Shown here: positions 17,820 to 27,692 of the stretch, one piece after another
How positions within the stretch are numbered: position 1 is the first letter of the stretch
Layout of the letters: every line of letters starts with the position of its first letter
Notes under the pieces: model-generated
Databases searched by the model: none
The model's input: the letters and a program-made list of their open reading frames with translations, nothing else
Told to the model about the DNA's origin: nothing
Program-made: the position numbers and the translations under genes
DNA from: Dyadobacter sp. CY345
GTDB taxonomy: Bacteria; Bacteroidota; Bacteroidia; Cytophagales; Spirosomataceae
DNA: 64,000 nucleotides
Assembly (NCBI RefSeq): GCF_021502725.1
Contig: NZ_JAKFFS010000001.1
Coordinates: 248,001 to 312,000, forward strand
Direction of reading: 5' to 3'

Positions 17820-18839
17820 ATGAAAGTGACTAAGGAGTTGGTAATGCTATATTTTCAGGGGAAATGTTCGGATGCTGACGAGGCCATGGTGGAAGTTTGG
17901 ATGAGCGAAAGTCCATATCACGGTGAATTGGCTGAGCAATGGTTAATGGAGCTTGACCACGAAAATAAAGAATTACTGGTTGAACTGGCAATTTCAAAAA
18001 ATGATATCTGGAACAATACATCGCAGGAAATAGATAACATTGCAGATGAAGCGTTTTTGAAAATTGAAAACGAGGACAAAATTAATTCCATAAATTTCAA
18101 CTGGACCAGTTTGGCTGCCGTACTGATGGGGATAACCGTTGTTGCATTTTGTTTTTTTCTTCATTCAAAAAATAAGTCTGTAGAAATCGCTACGGAATTC
18201 GGGCAGATCCGGCATATTACTTTGCCCGATAGTTCGAAAGTTGTTTTAAATGGAAATAGCAAAATAAAATATAACAGGTCCTGGGATGAAAATCCACGCG
18301 AGATTTGGCTCGACGGGGAAGCATTTTTCAGCATAACCCATTTGAAAAACAACGCCAGGTTTATAGTGCATTTATCAAGCGGAAAAAAGATTGAAGTTTT
18401 GGGGACTGAATTTAACGTCATTAACCGCCCGAATCACGATTGTGTGGTGTTAAAGTCGGGAAGTATCAAACTGAGTTTGCCTGAAAAAACAGGTGCAGAA
18501 AAAGAAATTTACCTGAAACCCGGCGATTTAATAGAAACTGACGAAACTTTCGCTAAAAAAAGCGACGTAAAAAAAGCCGTAGTAAATCCGGAAACATATT
18601 ATTCCTGGACAAATGGAAAATGGACGCTCGACGGTACTTCGCTCGGAGAAATGCTCGTGCATGTTGAAGAAAATTATGGCTTGCACGTCGAGGTAGCCAA
18701 TGTCCAACTTTTGAAAAAACGGCTTTCGGGATCTATTCCGTTATCTGACAACAATCCGGCCCTTTTAATCGAAGATATAGCACATTTATTTCAGTTAAAG
18801 TTAGAAAAGAAAGACAACAAACTGGTCTTGGCAGAATAA
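17820..18839 (+). CDS. FecR family anti-sigma factor
   Basis: The 339-residue single-pass inner-membrane protein is the anti-sigma part of a cell-surface signalling system. Residues 1-85 form the cytoplasmic sigma-binding part. The membrane helix is about residues 97-115 (LAAVLMGITVVAFCFFLHS). The periplasmic FecR domain starts at EFGQIRHITLPDSSKVVLNGNSKIKY, and a C-terminal DUF4974 domain at WTLDGTSLGEMLVHVEENYG matches the STN-binding module. It should receive the signal from the STN domain of the SusC protein encoded next, then free an ECF sigma factor. Unusually, no sigma gene precedes it; the nearest one is at 35841-36401. Confidence 0.93.
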   Translation: MKVTKELVMLYFQGKCSDADEAMVEVWMSESPYHGELAEQWLMELDHENKELLVELAISKNDIWNNTSQEIDNIADEAFLKIENEDKINSINFNWTSLAAVLMGITVVAFCFFLHSKNKSVEIATEFGQIRHITLPDSSKVVLNGNSKIKYNRSWDENPREIWLDGEAFFSITHLKNNARFIVHLSSGKKIEVLGTEFNVINRPNHDCVVLKSGSIKLSLPEKTGAEKEIYLKPGDLIETDETFAKKSDVKKAVVNPETYYSWTNGKWTLDGTSLGEMLVHVEENYGLHVEVANVQLLKKRLSGSIPLSDNNPALLIEDIAHLFQLKLEKKDNKLVLAE

Positions 18840-18973
18840 GCCTGATCAGACACACAAAAGGGAAAATCTTATCCTGAGCCGCAAACTGGAAAGATTTATA
18901 GCAAACCCTATTCTTACAGAAACATTACCGCTAGTTTTTAGAAATCCTATGCGATTTCTGCCGCAAACCACAT

Positions 18974-18993
18974 GGATTATCCCGCAATAATCC
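18974..18993 (+). other. Small hairpin in the FecR-SusC gap
   Basis: A perfect 7-bp stem (ggattat / ataatcc) with a 6-nt loop ends exactly before the in-frame GTG at 18994. It argues against use of that GTG and could be a transcript-processing or attenuation element. There is no T run, so it is not a classical terminator. Confidence 0.4.
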
Positions 18994-19053
18994 GTGAGGA
19001 TTCGTTCGTACGTGTATGCATTATCGTTAATCATTTTCACCCAGTTATTCCTT

Positions 19054-22000
19054 ATGAAGATCACTTCTAAAATGCTGTGTTATCCGATTTTGGGGCTAAT
19101 TTGTAGTCAGTCGCCAGTAGAGGCGAGGATTATGGCTTCATTTCCCAAAACCACAAATGTTCTTCTTGATGCTAACCAGAAGCGGCCAAATCATGTACTT
19201 CTCAGGGATTGTCTGAGAGATCTGGAAACAAAATTCAATGTGTCGATTGCATACCAGACCGAGCTTTTGGAAAATGTCGAGATTGATACGAAAGTGATTA
19301 ACGCAATTGAAAAAGACGCTACTATCGAAAAGCGGCTTGACAGAATACTGAAAGATTTAAAGATAACTTACCAGAAATCCAGAGAAGGGTTTTATGTATT
19401 ATATAAAGAAGGGAATTCTCCGAATAAACAAGGACGAAGCACCATCGACCCGTCGGCTTTGTTAAAAGCAGACGCAACGGAATCATATCAAAATAAAGCA
19501 TTCGGCATATTAGGAAAGGTTGTTGATAAGGTCAACGGCGCTGCAATTCCGGGTGTTAACATCTTGTTGAAAGGCTCAAATATTGGAACGACGACAGATG
19601 TAGATGGCGCATATAAATTGGACGTTCCGACAACGGACGGAATTCTGGTTTTCTCATACATCGGTTTTGTTACCCAGGAAGTTCCGATTGCCAATAAATC
19701 GGTTATTGATATTGTTTTAAATGAAAACGTACAGGCACTTTCCGAAGTTGTCGTGACGGCTTTGGGTTTTAAAGAGGCCGCTGATCGGCTGGGCTCAACA
19801 AGCAGCAAAGTAAGCGGAGACGCGATCACGAAATCTGGCGAAACAAGTTTGATCAATGGATTATCGGGAAAAGCAGCCGGTGTACAAATCTCGCGCGCAG
19901 CCGCTGATCCGGGTGCTGCTTCCTTCATTCAGATCCGTGGACAAAATACTTTAACAGGAAATACGCAGCCGCTGGTGGTTGTGGACGGTATCCCGATCAG
20001 CAGTACCACAGAAGGTGGGAATTCTGGTGGTGTGGTGCCTCAGTCGCGTTTAAATGATATCAACCCGAATGATATTGCTTCCATGCAGATTTTGAAAGGT
20101 GCTTCGGCGGCGGCGCTTTGGGGATCCCGCGCTGCAAATGGAGTAATTTTGATCACGACCAAAAGAGGTGCCGAAGGAAATAAAATGAACATTTCTTTCA
20201 CTTCAACTTATTCAGCAGATCAGATTAATGGGTATCATCCATTTCAAAATAAATTTGGACAAGGTTCTGCCGGAATTTATAACCCAAACGGAGCAAACGC
20301 TTGGGGCGATAAAATCGAGTCGAGAGCAGGAGGCGCGGATGAAGTAAATACATCAGGCCAATATTTTGAAGCAGAAGACGGAACGAAATATTATCCGATC
20401 ATCAAGAAAAACTCGAAGGAAACTTATAACCAATCCAACTATGACAAAGTTTTCCGAACCGGAAGTTATTATGACAATGCGCTAAGTTTAAGTGGCGGAG
20501 ATCAAAAGACAACGTTCTTTTTTAGTATTGGTGATGTTCGCCAAAAAGGTGTTCAGCGCGGAAACAGTACCTATAACAGAACGACTTTGCGATTCAATGC
20601 GGAAAGGAAATTTAATGATATTGTTCGCCTGGCAGTCAGCGCGGCTTATACCAAAAGTTATTCAGACAGAATTCAACGCGGTAATAACCTTGCCGGTGCC
20701 ATGGTAGGACTTGCCCGTAATCCGGCTGATTTTGATATCTCGGATTATAAGGGAAGTTATTATTCCAGTCCAACGGCCTCTCCGATTCTGGGCAGGCAAC
20801 GCGGTTACAGAAGTTATCTGGGTGCGGTAATAAATCCTGCCAACAATAACGCGCTTTGGTCACTATATGAGCAACAAAATTCGACGGATGTAAACCGTTT
20901 CATGAACAGTGCGGAATTGGGAATTAAACCTGCCAAATGGCTGGATATCATTGCGAGGGCCGGACTTGATACCTACACCGATGAGCAGATTAATTATTTC
21001 CCAGTCAATGATATAACCGGCGCCGGGACAGGTCAGTATCAGGAACAGACAACCCGCGAAGCGCAGGTGAACGGAGATTTACTGGCTCGTGCGACAAAGG
21101 ATTTTGGTTCGAATTTCACGTCTACTTATGTTATCGGTTTTAACATCAACAACCGGAAGTACAATAATATGGGTGTGACGATCAATAACTTCCTGGTTGC
21201 TGACGCACCTGCCAACTTTGCAAACGCTACTTCGCTGAACAGAACGCCTGTAAATTTGAAAACAGAAGTCAGAACGATTCGTACTTATGCAACGGCAAGT
21301 TTTGGAGCTTATGACGCCTTGTTTTTAAATCTGTCCGCCGCAGCGGAATCAGCGTCTTCTTTTGGAGCATTGTCCGAAAAAACATTTTATTATCCTTCCG
21401 CTGACGTAGCGTGGCTGTTTACAAGACTGAAAGCCATTGAAGATAATCGTGTACTCAATTTTGGTAAACTTCGCGCTTCTTATGGAGTTGTGGGTGTTCA
21501 GCCGCTTCCATATCGTTCCAATACGACATTTTCTTCGACAGTTTATACAGCAAATCCATGGGGAGATAACCTGGTCGGATCACAATTCGGAAACGGGGCA
21601 TACAGTCAGGGCGCTTCATTAGGTGACCAGTATCTGAAACCTGAGCGTAAAACAGAGTATGAAATCGGAGCGGACCTTCGCTTTTTCAACAGCAGATTGC
21701 GTACAGGTTTAACCTATTATAACAATAAAATCAAAGACGTTTTGGTGCCGGTAACTCTTGCACCAAGTACAGGTTTTGCGACGAAATATACCAACGCAGC
21801 CGAACTTCAAAACAAAGGCTTTGAAGCAGATCTTACTTATGATGTGATCAAAAAAGGAGATTTAACCTGGTCGCTTCGCGGAAATTTCACACGTAACAGA
21901 AGCAAGGTGCTGGATTTGGCCGGAACACAATCACTATACCTTGTTGGGGGAATAGAAAACTTCCTTGACGCAAGGGCGGTAGTGGGGCAGCCAACGGGTG

Positions 22001-22674
22001 TGTTTTGGAGTAGTAAATATGCGCTGAATGACGATGGTACTAAAAAACTGGATGCCAACGGATTTCCGACGGCTGATCCCGTAACAGGCGTGGTTGGTGA
22101 TCCTAATCCGGATTGGATCGGTGGTTTCGGAACGAGCCTTTCCTACAAGAAATTCTCATTAGACGTTTTGTTTGAAACTTCCCAGGGAGGTGATTATTTC
22201 AGTGGAACAAGAGGTGTTATGTACAATTTTGGTACGCATGGAGATACGGGCAATGAAGTTACCCTGACTCAGGATACTAAAAATTATGCAGGAAAAACGC
22301 TGACAGCAGGAAGCACGGTTCGTGGTAATTTGCAGGATTTTGGCGCAGGTCCTGTGTTAATGGACGAAAGCTGGTATACGACTTTGGGAAGTGGTTTTGG
22401 GTCTTTGAAAGAACAATTTGTTGAAGACGGCAGCTGGACGCGTCTTCGTCAGCTTTCACTTTCCTATCGTCTGGATTCAGAAAAATTCAGAAAAGTTACG
22501 AAGCTTCAATCAATCGAATTTTCTGCGACAGGCCGTAACCTGATCTTATGGACGAAAGTCGTAGGAATAGATCCAGATACCAATTTGTCAGGAACACCGG
22601 CTGGTCGCAATATGGATTATTTCAATTCGCCTGGTACGAGATCATACATTTTCTCGCTGAAGGTCAATTACTGA
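19054..22674 (+). CDS. SusC/RagA-family TonB-dependent transporter with STN signalling domain
   Basis: The protein (1206 residues from ATG 19054) is an outer-membrane beta-barrel that imports substrate with energy from TonB. After the signal peptide (ending SPVEA) comes an STN domain, about residues 45-125, starting RPNHVLLRDCLRDLETKF; this domain talks to the FecR anti-sigma. Next come a carboxypeptidase-D-like domain (GKVVDKVNGAAIPGVNILL), the plug (GAASFIQIRGQNTL, then the family-typical GASAAALWGSRAANGVI), and the barrel ending SYIFSLKVNY. The ATG at 19054 gives a plausible signal peptide; a GTG at 18994 would add 20 residues. Order FecR-SusC-SusD is classic. The associated enzymes point to peptides or amides as cargo. 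Confidence 0.95.
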   Translation: MKITSKMLCYPILGLICSQSPVEARIMASFPKTTNVLLDANQKRPNHVLLRDCLRDLETKFNVSIAYQTELLENVEIDTKVINAIEKDATIEKRLDRILKDLKITYQKSREGFYVLYKEGNSPNKQGRSTIDPSALLKADATESYQNKAFGILGKVVDKVNGAAIPGVNILLKGSNIGTTTDVDGAYKLDVPTTDGILVFSYIGFVTQEVPIANKSVIDIVLNENVQALSEVVVTALGFKEAADRLGSTSSKVSGDAITKSGETSLINGLSGKAAGVQISRAAADPGAASFIQIRGQNTLTGNTQPLVVVDGIPISSTTEGGNSGGVVPQSRLNDINPNDIASMQILKGASAAALWGSRAANGVILITTKRGAEGNKMNISFTSTYSADQINGYHPFQNKFGQGSAGIYNPNGANAWGDKIESRAGGADEVNTSGQYFEAEDGTKYYPIIKKNSKETYNQSNYDKVFRTGSYYDNALSLSGGDQKTTFFFSIGDVRQKGVQRGNSTYNRTTLRFNAERKFNDIVRLAVSAAYTKSYSDRIQRGNNLAGAMVGLARNPADFDISDYKGSYYSSPTASPILGRQRGYRSYLGAVINPANNNALWSLYEQQNSTDVNRFMNSAELGIKPAKWLDIIARAGLDTYTDEQINYFPVNDITGAGTGQYQEQTTREAQVNGDLLARATKDFGSNFTSTYVIGFNINNRKYNNMGVTINNFLVADAPANFANATSLNRTPVNLKTEVRTIRTYATASFGAYDALFLNLSAAAESASSFGALSEKTFYYPSADVAWLFTRLKAIEDNRVLNFGKLRASYGVVGVQPLPYRSNTTFSSTVYTANPWGDNLVGSQFGNGAYSQGASLGDQYLKPERKTEYEIGADLRFFNSRLRTGLTYYNNKIKDVLVPVTLAPSTGFATKYTNAAELQNKGFEADLTYDVIKKGDLTWSLRGNFTRNRSKVLDLAGTQSLYLVGGIENFLDARAVVGQPTGVFWSSKYALNDDGTKKLDANGFPTADPVTGVVGDPNPDWIGGFGTSLSYKKFSLDVLFETSQGGDYFSGTRGVMYNFGTHGDTGNEVTLTQDTKNYAGKTLTAGSTVRGNLQDFGAGPVLMDESWYTTLGSGFGSLKEQFVEDGSWTRLRQLSLSYRLDSEKFRKVTKLQSIEFSATGRNLILWTKVVGIDPDTNLSGTPAGRNMDYFNSPGTRSYIFSLKVNY

Positions 22675-22725
22675 TCCCGATATTTCACTGATTCAAATGA
22701 CCCAAATCATTAAACAAAAAATAAA

Positions 22726-24183
22726 ATGAAAAGAGCTAAACTAATCAGGGCGGCAGGACTTTTCCTCATGGCGGGGATGCTTTCCTGCGAGTCGATGGTG
22801 GATAATCTAAATACGGATTTAAACAATCCAACAGATGCCTCCGCAAATCTAATACTTACAGGAGCTCAGCTGGGAAATATATCGGTTCAGGAAGGTCACC
22901 TGGCACGCGTCGCTGCGATGTGGTCCGGATATTTTACCGGGACGGACCGCCAGTATAAAGATATTTACAGCTATAACGTTACCGGCGCTTCATTCAACGA
23001 TGTTTGGAAATTTACTTATCAGGGTGTTGTCGAACAAACAAAACTGGTAATTGAAAAATCTGAAGCTACAAATAACCGTTTGGTGCAGGGAATTGCAAAG
23101 GTGGTTCAGGCGAATGCCCTGGGTACGGCAGCAGCATGTTTTGGTGATATCCCGTTTTCAGAAGCGTCGGATATTACAAATTTCCCAAACCCTGCGTTCG
23201 AACCTCAGATTCAGGTTTATGGAAAACTTCAGACTCTGCTTGACGAAGCGATCGCGGATCTGGAATCCGGTTTGGGAACTTCTCCCGGCGCAGCGGATAT
23301 TCACTTTGCAGGCGATGCGACGAAATGGAAAGACGCTGCCTATACCTTAAAATCGAGATTTTATTTAGAAACGAAGGAGTATGCACTGGCTGCGACGGCT
23401 GCGGAAAAAGGTATATCCAGTGCTGCGAGATCACTTGTGATGACGCACGGAACAACTTTGAATGTCAATGAAAATTTGATGTATGCTTTCATCGCCCGTA
23501 GCCGTGTTGGTGATATCAACGCTTCACTTGCGTTGGCTCCAACTTTGTTAAATCCGGCGAGCGCGACTTACAAAGGGAATACGAAAACAGATGAAACCGC
23601 TCGCTTTAATCATCATTTCATTACCGTTAGTACCACCGGCGTGGTTATTCCGGTTTCGCCCAATACAAACAGCTCGGCAACTTCTCGCGGGTTATTCGGG
23701 CAATCGGCTCCATATCCGCTGGCTACCTATTCTGAAAATGTTTTGACATCGGCAGAAGCTTTGGCCCGCACGACAGGATTTGCAGCTGGTTTGGCGAAAT
23801 TAAATGTATACCGTGCTTATCTGAACACCGGCGGTGACCTGGATGCGACATATAAAACCGGGACTTTTAAATATAAATACGAACCTTATACAGCTGAAGA
23901 TTTTGCTTCGGGCGGTATGTTAAACACAACCGGATTGACGGCAGATCAGGCGTTATTAAAGGAGATTTTGATGGAACGTTACATCACTTTCAACGGACAG
24001 ATTATTGGTTTTAATGACTTGCGTCGTACAAGAAGTGAAACAGTTGGGGTAAAATTAACGCCAAGTGCTGGCGCGACTTTACCGGAAAGAATGCTTTATA
24101 GCGAGGCAGAAGTAAATTCAAATACCAGTGCGCCGAATCCGGTTCCAGGTGTTTTTGTCAAAACAGCAGTAAATGCGAAATAA
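22726..24183 (+). CDS. SusD/RagB-family outer-membrane lipoprotein (SusD-like_2)
   Basis: The 485-residue lipoprotein is the substrate-binding lid of the SusC transporter encoded 51 bp upstream. The signal peptide has lipobox GMLSC (Cys at residue 20). TPR-like helical segments follow, including the family-typical AKVVQANALGTAAACFGDIPFSEA and KWKDAAYTLKSRFYLETKEYALA. The C-terminal part has LKEILMERYITFNGQIIGFNDLRRTR, the RagB/SusD_2 signature. It belongs to the SusD-like_2 group, as does the SusD protein at 57398-58825. Transcription of the unit probably ends at the terminator at 24191-24220. Confidence 0.95.
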   Translation: MKRAKLIRAAGLFLMAGMLSCESMVDNLNTDLNNPTDASANLILTGAQLGNISVQEGHLARVAAMWSGYFTGTDRQYKDIYSYNVTGASFNDVWKFTYQGVVEQTKLVIEKSEATNNRLVQGIAKVVQANALGTAAACFGDIPFSEASDITNFPNPAFEPQIQVYGKLQTLLDEAIADLESGLGTSPGAADIHFAGDATKWKDAAYTLKSRFYLETKEYALAATAAEKGISSAARSLVMTHGTTLNVNENLMYAFIARSRVGDINASLALAPTLLNPASATYKGNTKTDETARFNHHFITVSTTGVVIPVSPNTNSSATSRGLFGQSAPYPLATYSENVLTSAEALARTTGFAAGLAKLNVYRAYLNTGGDLDATYKTGTFKYKYEPYTAEDFASGGMLNTTGLTADQALLKEILMERYITFNGQIIGFNDLRRTRSETVGVKLTPSAGATLPERMLYSEAEVNSNTSAPNPVPGVFVKTAVNAK

Positions 24184-24190
24184 AATTTAG

Positions 24191-24220
24191 TAGCCTGTCC
24201 GGATGGGCAGGCTATATTTT
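24191..24220 (+). terminator. Terminator after the first SusD gene
   Basis: A 10-bp stem with one wobble pair (tagcctgtcc / gggcaggcta) and a 4-nt loop is followed by tatttt. It lies 7 bp after the SusD stop and implies partial or full separation of the SusCD transcript from the downstream amidohydrolase gene. Confidence 0.8.
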
Positions 24221-24241
24221 GTTAACAATTGAACAGCGCTT

Positions 24242-27200
24242 ATGATGAACAAATTCAATGCCTATTCCTTCAACGTGCTCAATTCCTTTTCAAAAAAATA
24301 TTTCAAAACAATACCGTTAATACTGTCTGTTCTACCATTAAATACTGCCTTGGCCGATACGGGTAACATCGCTTCAAAACCAACTTTTGCAGTAGATTCA
24401 GTGAAAGTTAAATTAACGGAAGGTACCAACATTGCCCTGACATTATCGCCCGATAAAAAGACGATCGTCATGGATTTGCAGGGGACAATTTACAGCATTC
24501 CTTTCTCCGGCGGACAAGCCAAACCATTAACCGATCCGATGGGCGATTGCCGTCAGCCGGTATTTTCTCCCGATGGATCAAAAATTGCTTTTCAGGCTTT
24601 CTGGGATGGTAATTTTCATATTTACACCGTGGGCTTGAATGGCGGAACTCCAGTTCAAATCACCTCGGGGGTTTTTGATGACCGCGAACCTTCTTATTCT
24701 CCTGACGGAAAAAAGATGGTTTTTTCTTCTGACCGAAGCGGAAATTATGATGTCTGGGAACTTGATCTTGCATCAGGTGAACTGACACAATTGACCAAAG
24801 ACGCAGCCAATGATTTTTTTCCTTCTTACTCTGCCGACGGCTCTCAAATCGCCTATGTTTCTGAAAGAACTTCCGGCCCGGGAATTTACATTATGGATGC
24901 AAAGGGAAAAGAAAAATTATTTCTGACAAGTAAAGGCAAGCTTTCATCGCCGGTTTGGCATCCAAAAGAGCAGAATATAATCTTTAATAATTTTGATCAG
25001 GGAAAAAGTTTGCTGGATATCGCAAAAGTTGACGGCGGCGACTGGGAGACTTTATCGGAAAACACAGAAGACGTTTTTCCTTTCAAAGTTGCCTGGATTT
25101 CTGAAACTGAATATTTGTATACCTCCGACGGTTTGATAAAAAAAAGAAAGCTGGGTGATAAATCAGTAAGTACAATTCCATTCGAAGTCGGAATGACTTT
25201 GTCGCATGACAAATACAAACTGAAAGTGCATGATTTCAATTCTGTTGCTACCAATAAAGTAATGGGAATTCGCGGTCCGGTGGTTTCTCCTGATGGAAAC
25301 AGCGTCGCTTTTACTGCTTTGGGAGATATGTGGCTTTTGAAAAAAGGTTCTGACAAACCAGTGCAATTAACCAATGATTCCTTCATAGAAATTGATCCGG
25401 CCTGGTCAGCTGACGGAAAGCAGCTTGCTTACGTTTGCGACAGAAAGGGAAATATGGATTTATATGTAAGAGATATGGCGACCGGAAATGAAAAGCTGGT
25501 TTTGAATGCAACAGATAATATTACATTTCCCGCGTTCTCAGCTGACGGATCCAAAATCGCTTACTATCAAAAAGATCCGGCTGCTTTTGGACGATATTTT
25601 CTGAAAATGGTTGAGCTTTCTTCCAACAAGGAAACCGTTTTGTATGCGCCATTATTTGACGGATCGCAGCCAAGCTGGTCTGCGGATGGAAAGTTTGTCG
25701 TTATTTCAGCCTTGCAGCCGTTTTCCTCTCGCTACCGTGAAGGTGTCAGCAAATTTCTGGTGATATCAACGGTTGATAAAACTTTCAAATTCATTACGCC
25801 GATCAACGAAAAGACACTATCCACGAGAGGGAAAAACGGACCATATTGGTCACCGGACGGAACGAAATTTGCGTTTTCCATGGATGGCGTTTTGTGGACA
25901 GTTGCTGTAGATAAGGAAGGGAATCTGTTAAATGCGCCGAGAAGATTAACAAACGAATTGGCAGAAAACCCAAGCTGGACAGGCGATTCGAAAAGTATAG
26001 TGTATATGGCGACTGACGTTATCAAGAAAATTTCGCTTGCTGATGGTTCGGTTATAACGCTTCCGATTGATTTAACTTACAAAATTAAACAGCCAACAGG
26101 ACAGGTTGTCGTTCATGCAGGAAAGCTATTCAACGGGCGTTCTAAGGAATATCTGACCAATGTTGATGTTATTATTGCCGGCAACAGAATCCAGAAAATT
26201 GAACCGCACAAGGCTGGAAGAGCTGGTAAACTAATCGACGCTTCGAAGCAAACCGTTATCCCCGGACTTATAGAAATGCATACCCACCAGACTGCTGCTG
26301 CTGGCGAGCAATTAGGCAGACTGTGGTTGGGATATGGGATTACAACAATTCGTGAACCGGGCGGAGATCCCTATGACGTTATTGAACGAAAGGAATCCTG
26401 GGCGAGCGGTCGCAGAGCTGGTCCACGTAATTTTTACACGGGTGGAATCTTGGACGGAAGCCGGATTTATTATGGAATGAATGTTGGAAACGTAGCCGGT
26501 GCGCAGCTTGATCTTGAATTGGAAAAGGCAAAACGGCTGGGGTATGATATGATGAAAACATATGTCCGTATGCCAGACGCCATGCAGCAGCGTGTTACCG
26601 TTTTTGCACATAATCTGGGTATACCGGTTTCGTCACATGAAATTTATCCCGCTATGAAATATGGTGTGGATGCGGTGGAGCACATGGGCGCAACGAGCCG
26701 ACGTGGATATTCTCCCAAATTATCTGCATTAAATAATTCTTATCAGGATGTTGTGGAATTGCTTGTGAAATCAGGCATGAACATCACGCCGACGGCATCA
26801 CTTCAGGGTGGACTTCCAATGCTGGTACAAAAAGATCCTGACTTTTTTGCTAACAAACAATTTAAGGCTTTTTACAGCGAAGATGCAATTGGCGAGTTAA
26901 AGAATATGACGTCGCTTCGGATCAAAAATAATCCTGCATTCCTTTCTTCTTTTGGTAATATACAAAAAACCGTGAAGGCGATGATCGACCAGGGCGGCCA
27001 TGTTACGCCGGGTACCGATTCACCGATTATTCAGCCTGGACTGAGTTATCACGCTGAATTGCAGTCATGGGTAGATGGAGGGATTTCTCCTTTTGAAACT
27101 TTACGTTCCGCTACTTTATTTTCTGCCGAAGCGCTTGGGGTAAGCAAAGATCTTGGTACGCTGGAAACCGGCAAACTTGCTGATCTTGTGATTATTGATG

Positions 27201-27301
27201 GTGATCCGTTAAAAAATATCAAAGATGTTTTGAATGTGAATACGGTTATCAGAAATGGCGAAATATTTCTGATAGATAGGTTGCTGAAAAAGGCTGATTG
27301 A
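24242..27301 (+). CDS. Exported TolB/PD40 beta-propeller-amidohydrolase fusion, copy 1
   Basis: The 1019-residue periplasmic or secreted hydrolase has a signal peptide of about 39 residues (ending NTALA). Residues about 60-620 carry many PD40/TolB repeats of the type FSPDGSKIAFQ, forming one or two beta-propellers. Residues about 625-1019 form a metal-dependent amidohydrolase. Its metal ligands are visible: H680 and H682 (MHTHQ), a Lys in MMKTYV, His in SSHEIYP, His in VEHMGATS and D926 in GTDSP. This set matches the Xaa-Pro dipeptidase/imidazolonepropionase-like branch. It is paralogous to 27693-30725 and 32634-35600. The neighbouring SusCD and M20 genes suggest it trims peptides or acylated amines. 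The exact substrate is not visible. Confidence 0.92.
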   Translation: MMNKFNAYSFNVLNSFSKKYFKTIPLILSVLPLNTALADTGNIASKPTFAVDSVKVKLTEGTNIALTLSPDKKTIVMDLQGTIYSIPFSGGQAKPLTDPMGDCRQPVFSPDGSKIAFQAFWDGNFHIYTVGLNGGTPVQITSGVFDDREPSYSPDGKKMVFSSDRSGNYDVWELDLASGELTQLTKDAANDFFPSYSADGSQIAYVSERTSGPGIYIMDAKGKEKLFLTSKGKLSSPVWHPKEQNIIFNNFDQGKSLLDIAKVDGGDWETLSENTEDVFPFKVAWISETEYLYTSDGLIKKRKLGDKSVSTIPFEVGMTLSHDKYKLKVHDFNSVATNKVMGIRGPVVSPDGNSVAFTALGDMWLLKKGSDKPVQLTNDSFIEIDPAWSADGKQLAYVCDRKGNMDLYVRDMATGNEKLVLNATDNITFPAFSADGSKIAYYQKDPAAFGRYFLKMVELSSNKETVLYAPLFDGSQPSWSADGKFVVISALQPFSSRYREGVSKFLVISTVDKTFKFITPINEKTLSTRGKNGPYWSPDGTKFAFSMDGVLWTVAVDKEGNLLNAPRRLTNELAENPSWTGDSKSIVYMATDVIKKISLADGSVITLPIDLTYKIKQPTGQVVVHAGKLFNGRSKEYLTNVDVIIAGNRIQKIEPHKAGRAGKLIDASKQTVIPGLIEMHTHQTAAAGEQLGRLWLGYGITTIREPGGDPYDVIERKESWASGRRAGPRNFYTGGILDGSRIYYGMNVGNVAGAQLDLELEKAKRLGYDMMKTYVRMPDAMQQRVTVFAHNLGIPVSSHEIYPAMKYGVDAVEHMGATSRRGYSPKLSALNNSYQDVVELLVKSGMNITPTASLQGGLPMLVQKDPDFFANKQFKAFYSEDAIGELKNMTSLRIKNNPAFLSSFGNIQKTVKAMIDQGGHVTPGTDSPIIQPGLSYHAELQSWVDGGISPFETLRSATLFSAEALGVSKDLGTLETGKLADLVIIDGDPLKNIKDVLNVNTVIRNGEIFLIDRLLKKAD

Positions 27302-27692
27302 CCGGAGTATTTCGGTGCGCTGCACCTTTGGCTTATTTCATAATTTCCGGGTTTTCTACAAATATTACGGTGCTATGCACCTTGTTCTCAATAAGGGTAA
27401 TTATCAAATGTGCATCGCACCGCAATATTCGTAGTATCGATCAAGAAATTACCAACCAAAATCAAATGTGCATCGCACCGCAATGATTGTAGAAATTAAC
27501 CAAGGAATATCAACCAAAATTAAAGGTGCAGCGCACCGCGACATTTATAGAAACTAACCACGGAATAATCAATCAAATTCAAAGGTGCATCGCACCGTAA
27601 TAATTGTAGAATCAAAAACACAACCCCTGTTTAAATTTTAGATTGATTTAAACATGTACCAAAATAAAATAACAAATTAAAGTACGTTTAAA
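27302..27692. repeat. Array of six short palindromic repeats between amidohydrolase paralogues
   Basis: Six copies of a 13-bp palindrome of the form GGTGCnnnGCACC occur at 27314-27326, 27369-27381, 27409-27421, 27467-27479, 27525-27537 and 27584-27596. The last four are direct repeats with a 58-59 bp period, including a shared flank (CGCAATnaTTGTAGAA, then AACCAaGGAATAaTCAA). The first two carry the same flank in reverse orientation, so the array is two inverted plus four direct units. Units 3 and 4 start with T instead of G, which breaks one pair. No cas genes, unique spacers or protein frame are present. This is an interspersed REP-like element, common in type in Bacteroidota. The last 90 bp before the next gene hold no repeat. 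Confidence 0.85.

Noticed and set aside
18994-19053. GTG start for the first SusC gene
   Set aside because: The GTG abuts a hairpin with no room for ribosome binding, and the ATG at 19054 gives a normal signal peptide. Not fully excluded.
27302-27600. CRISPR-like array
   Set aside because: Repeats are only 13-bp palindromes with conserved rather than unique intervals, orientation changes within the array and no cas genes are near.
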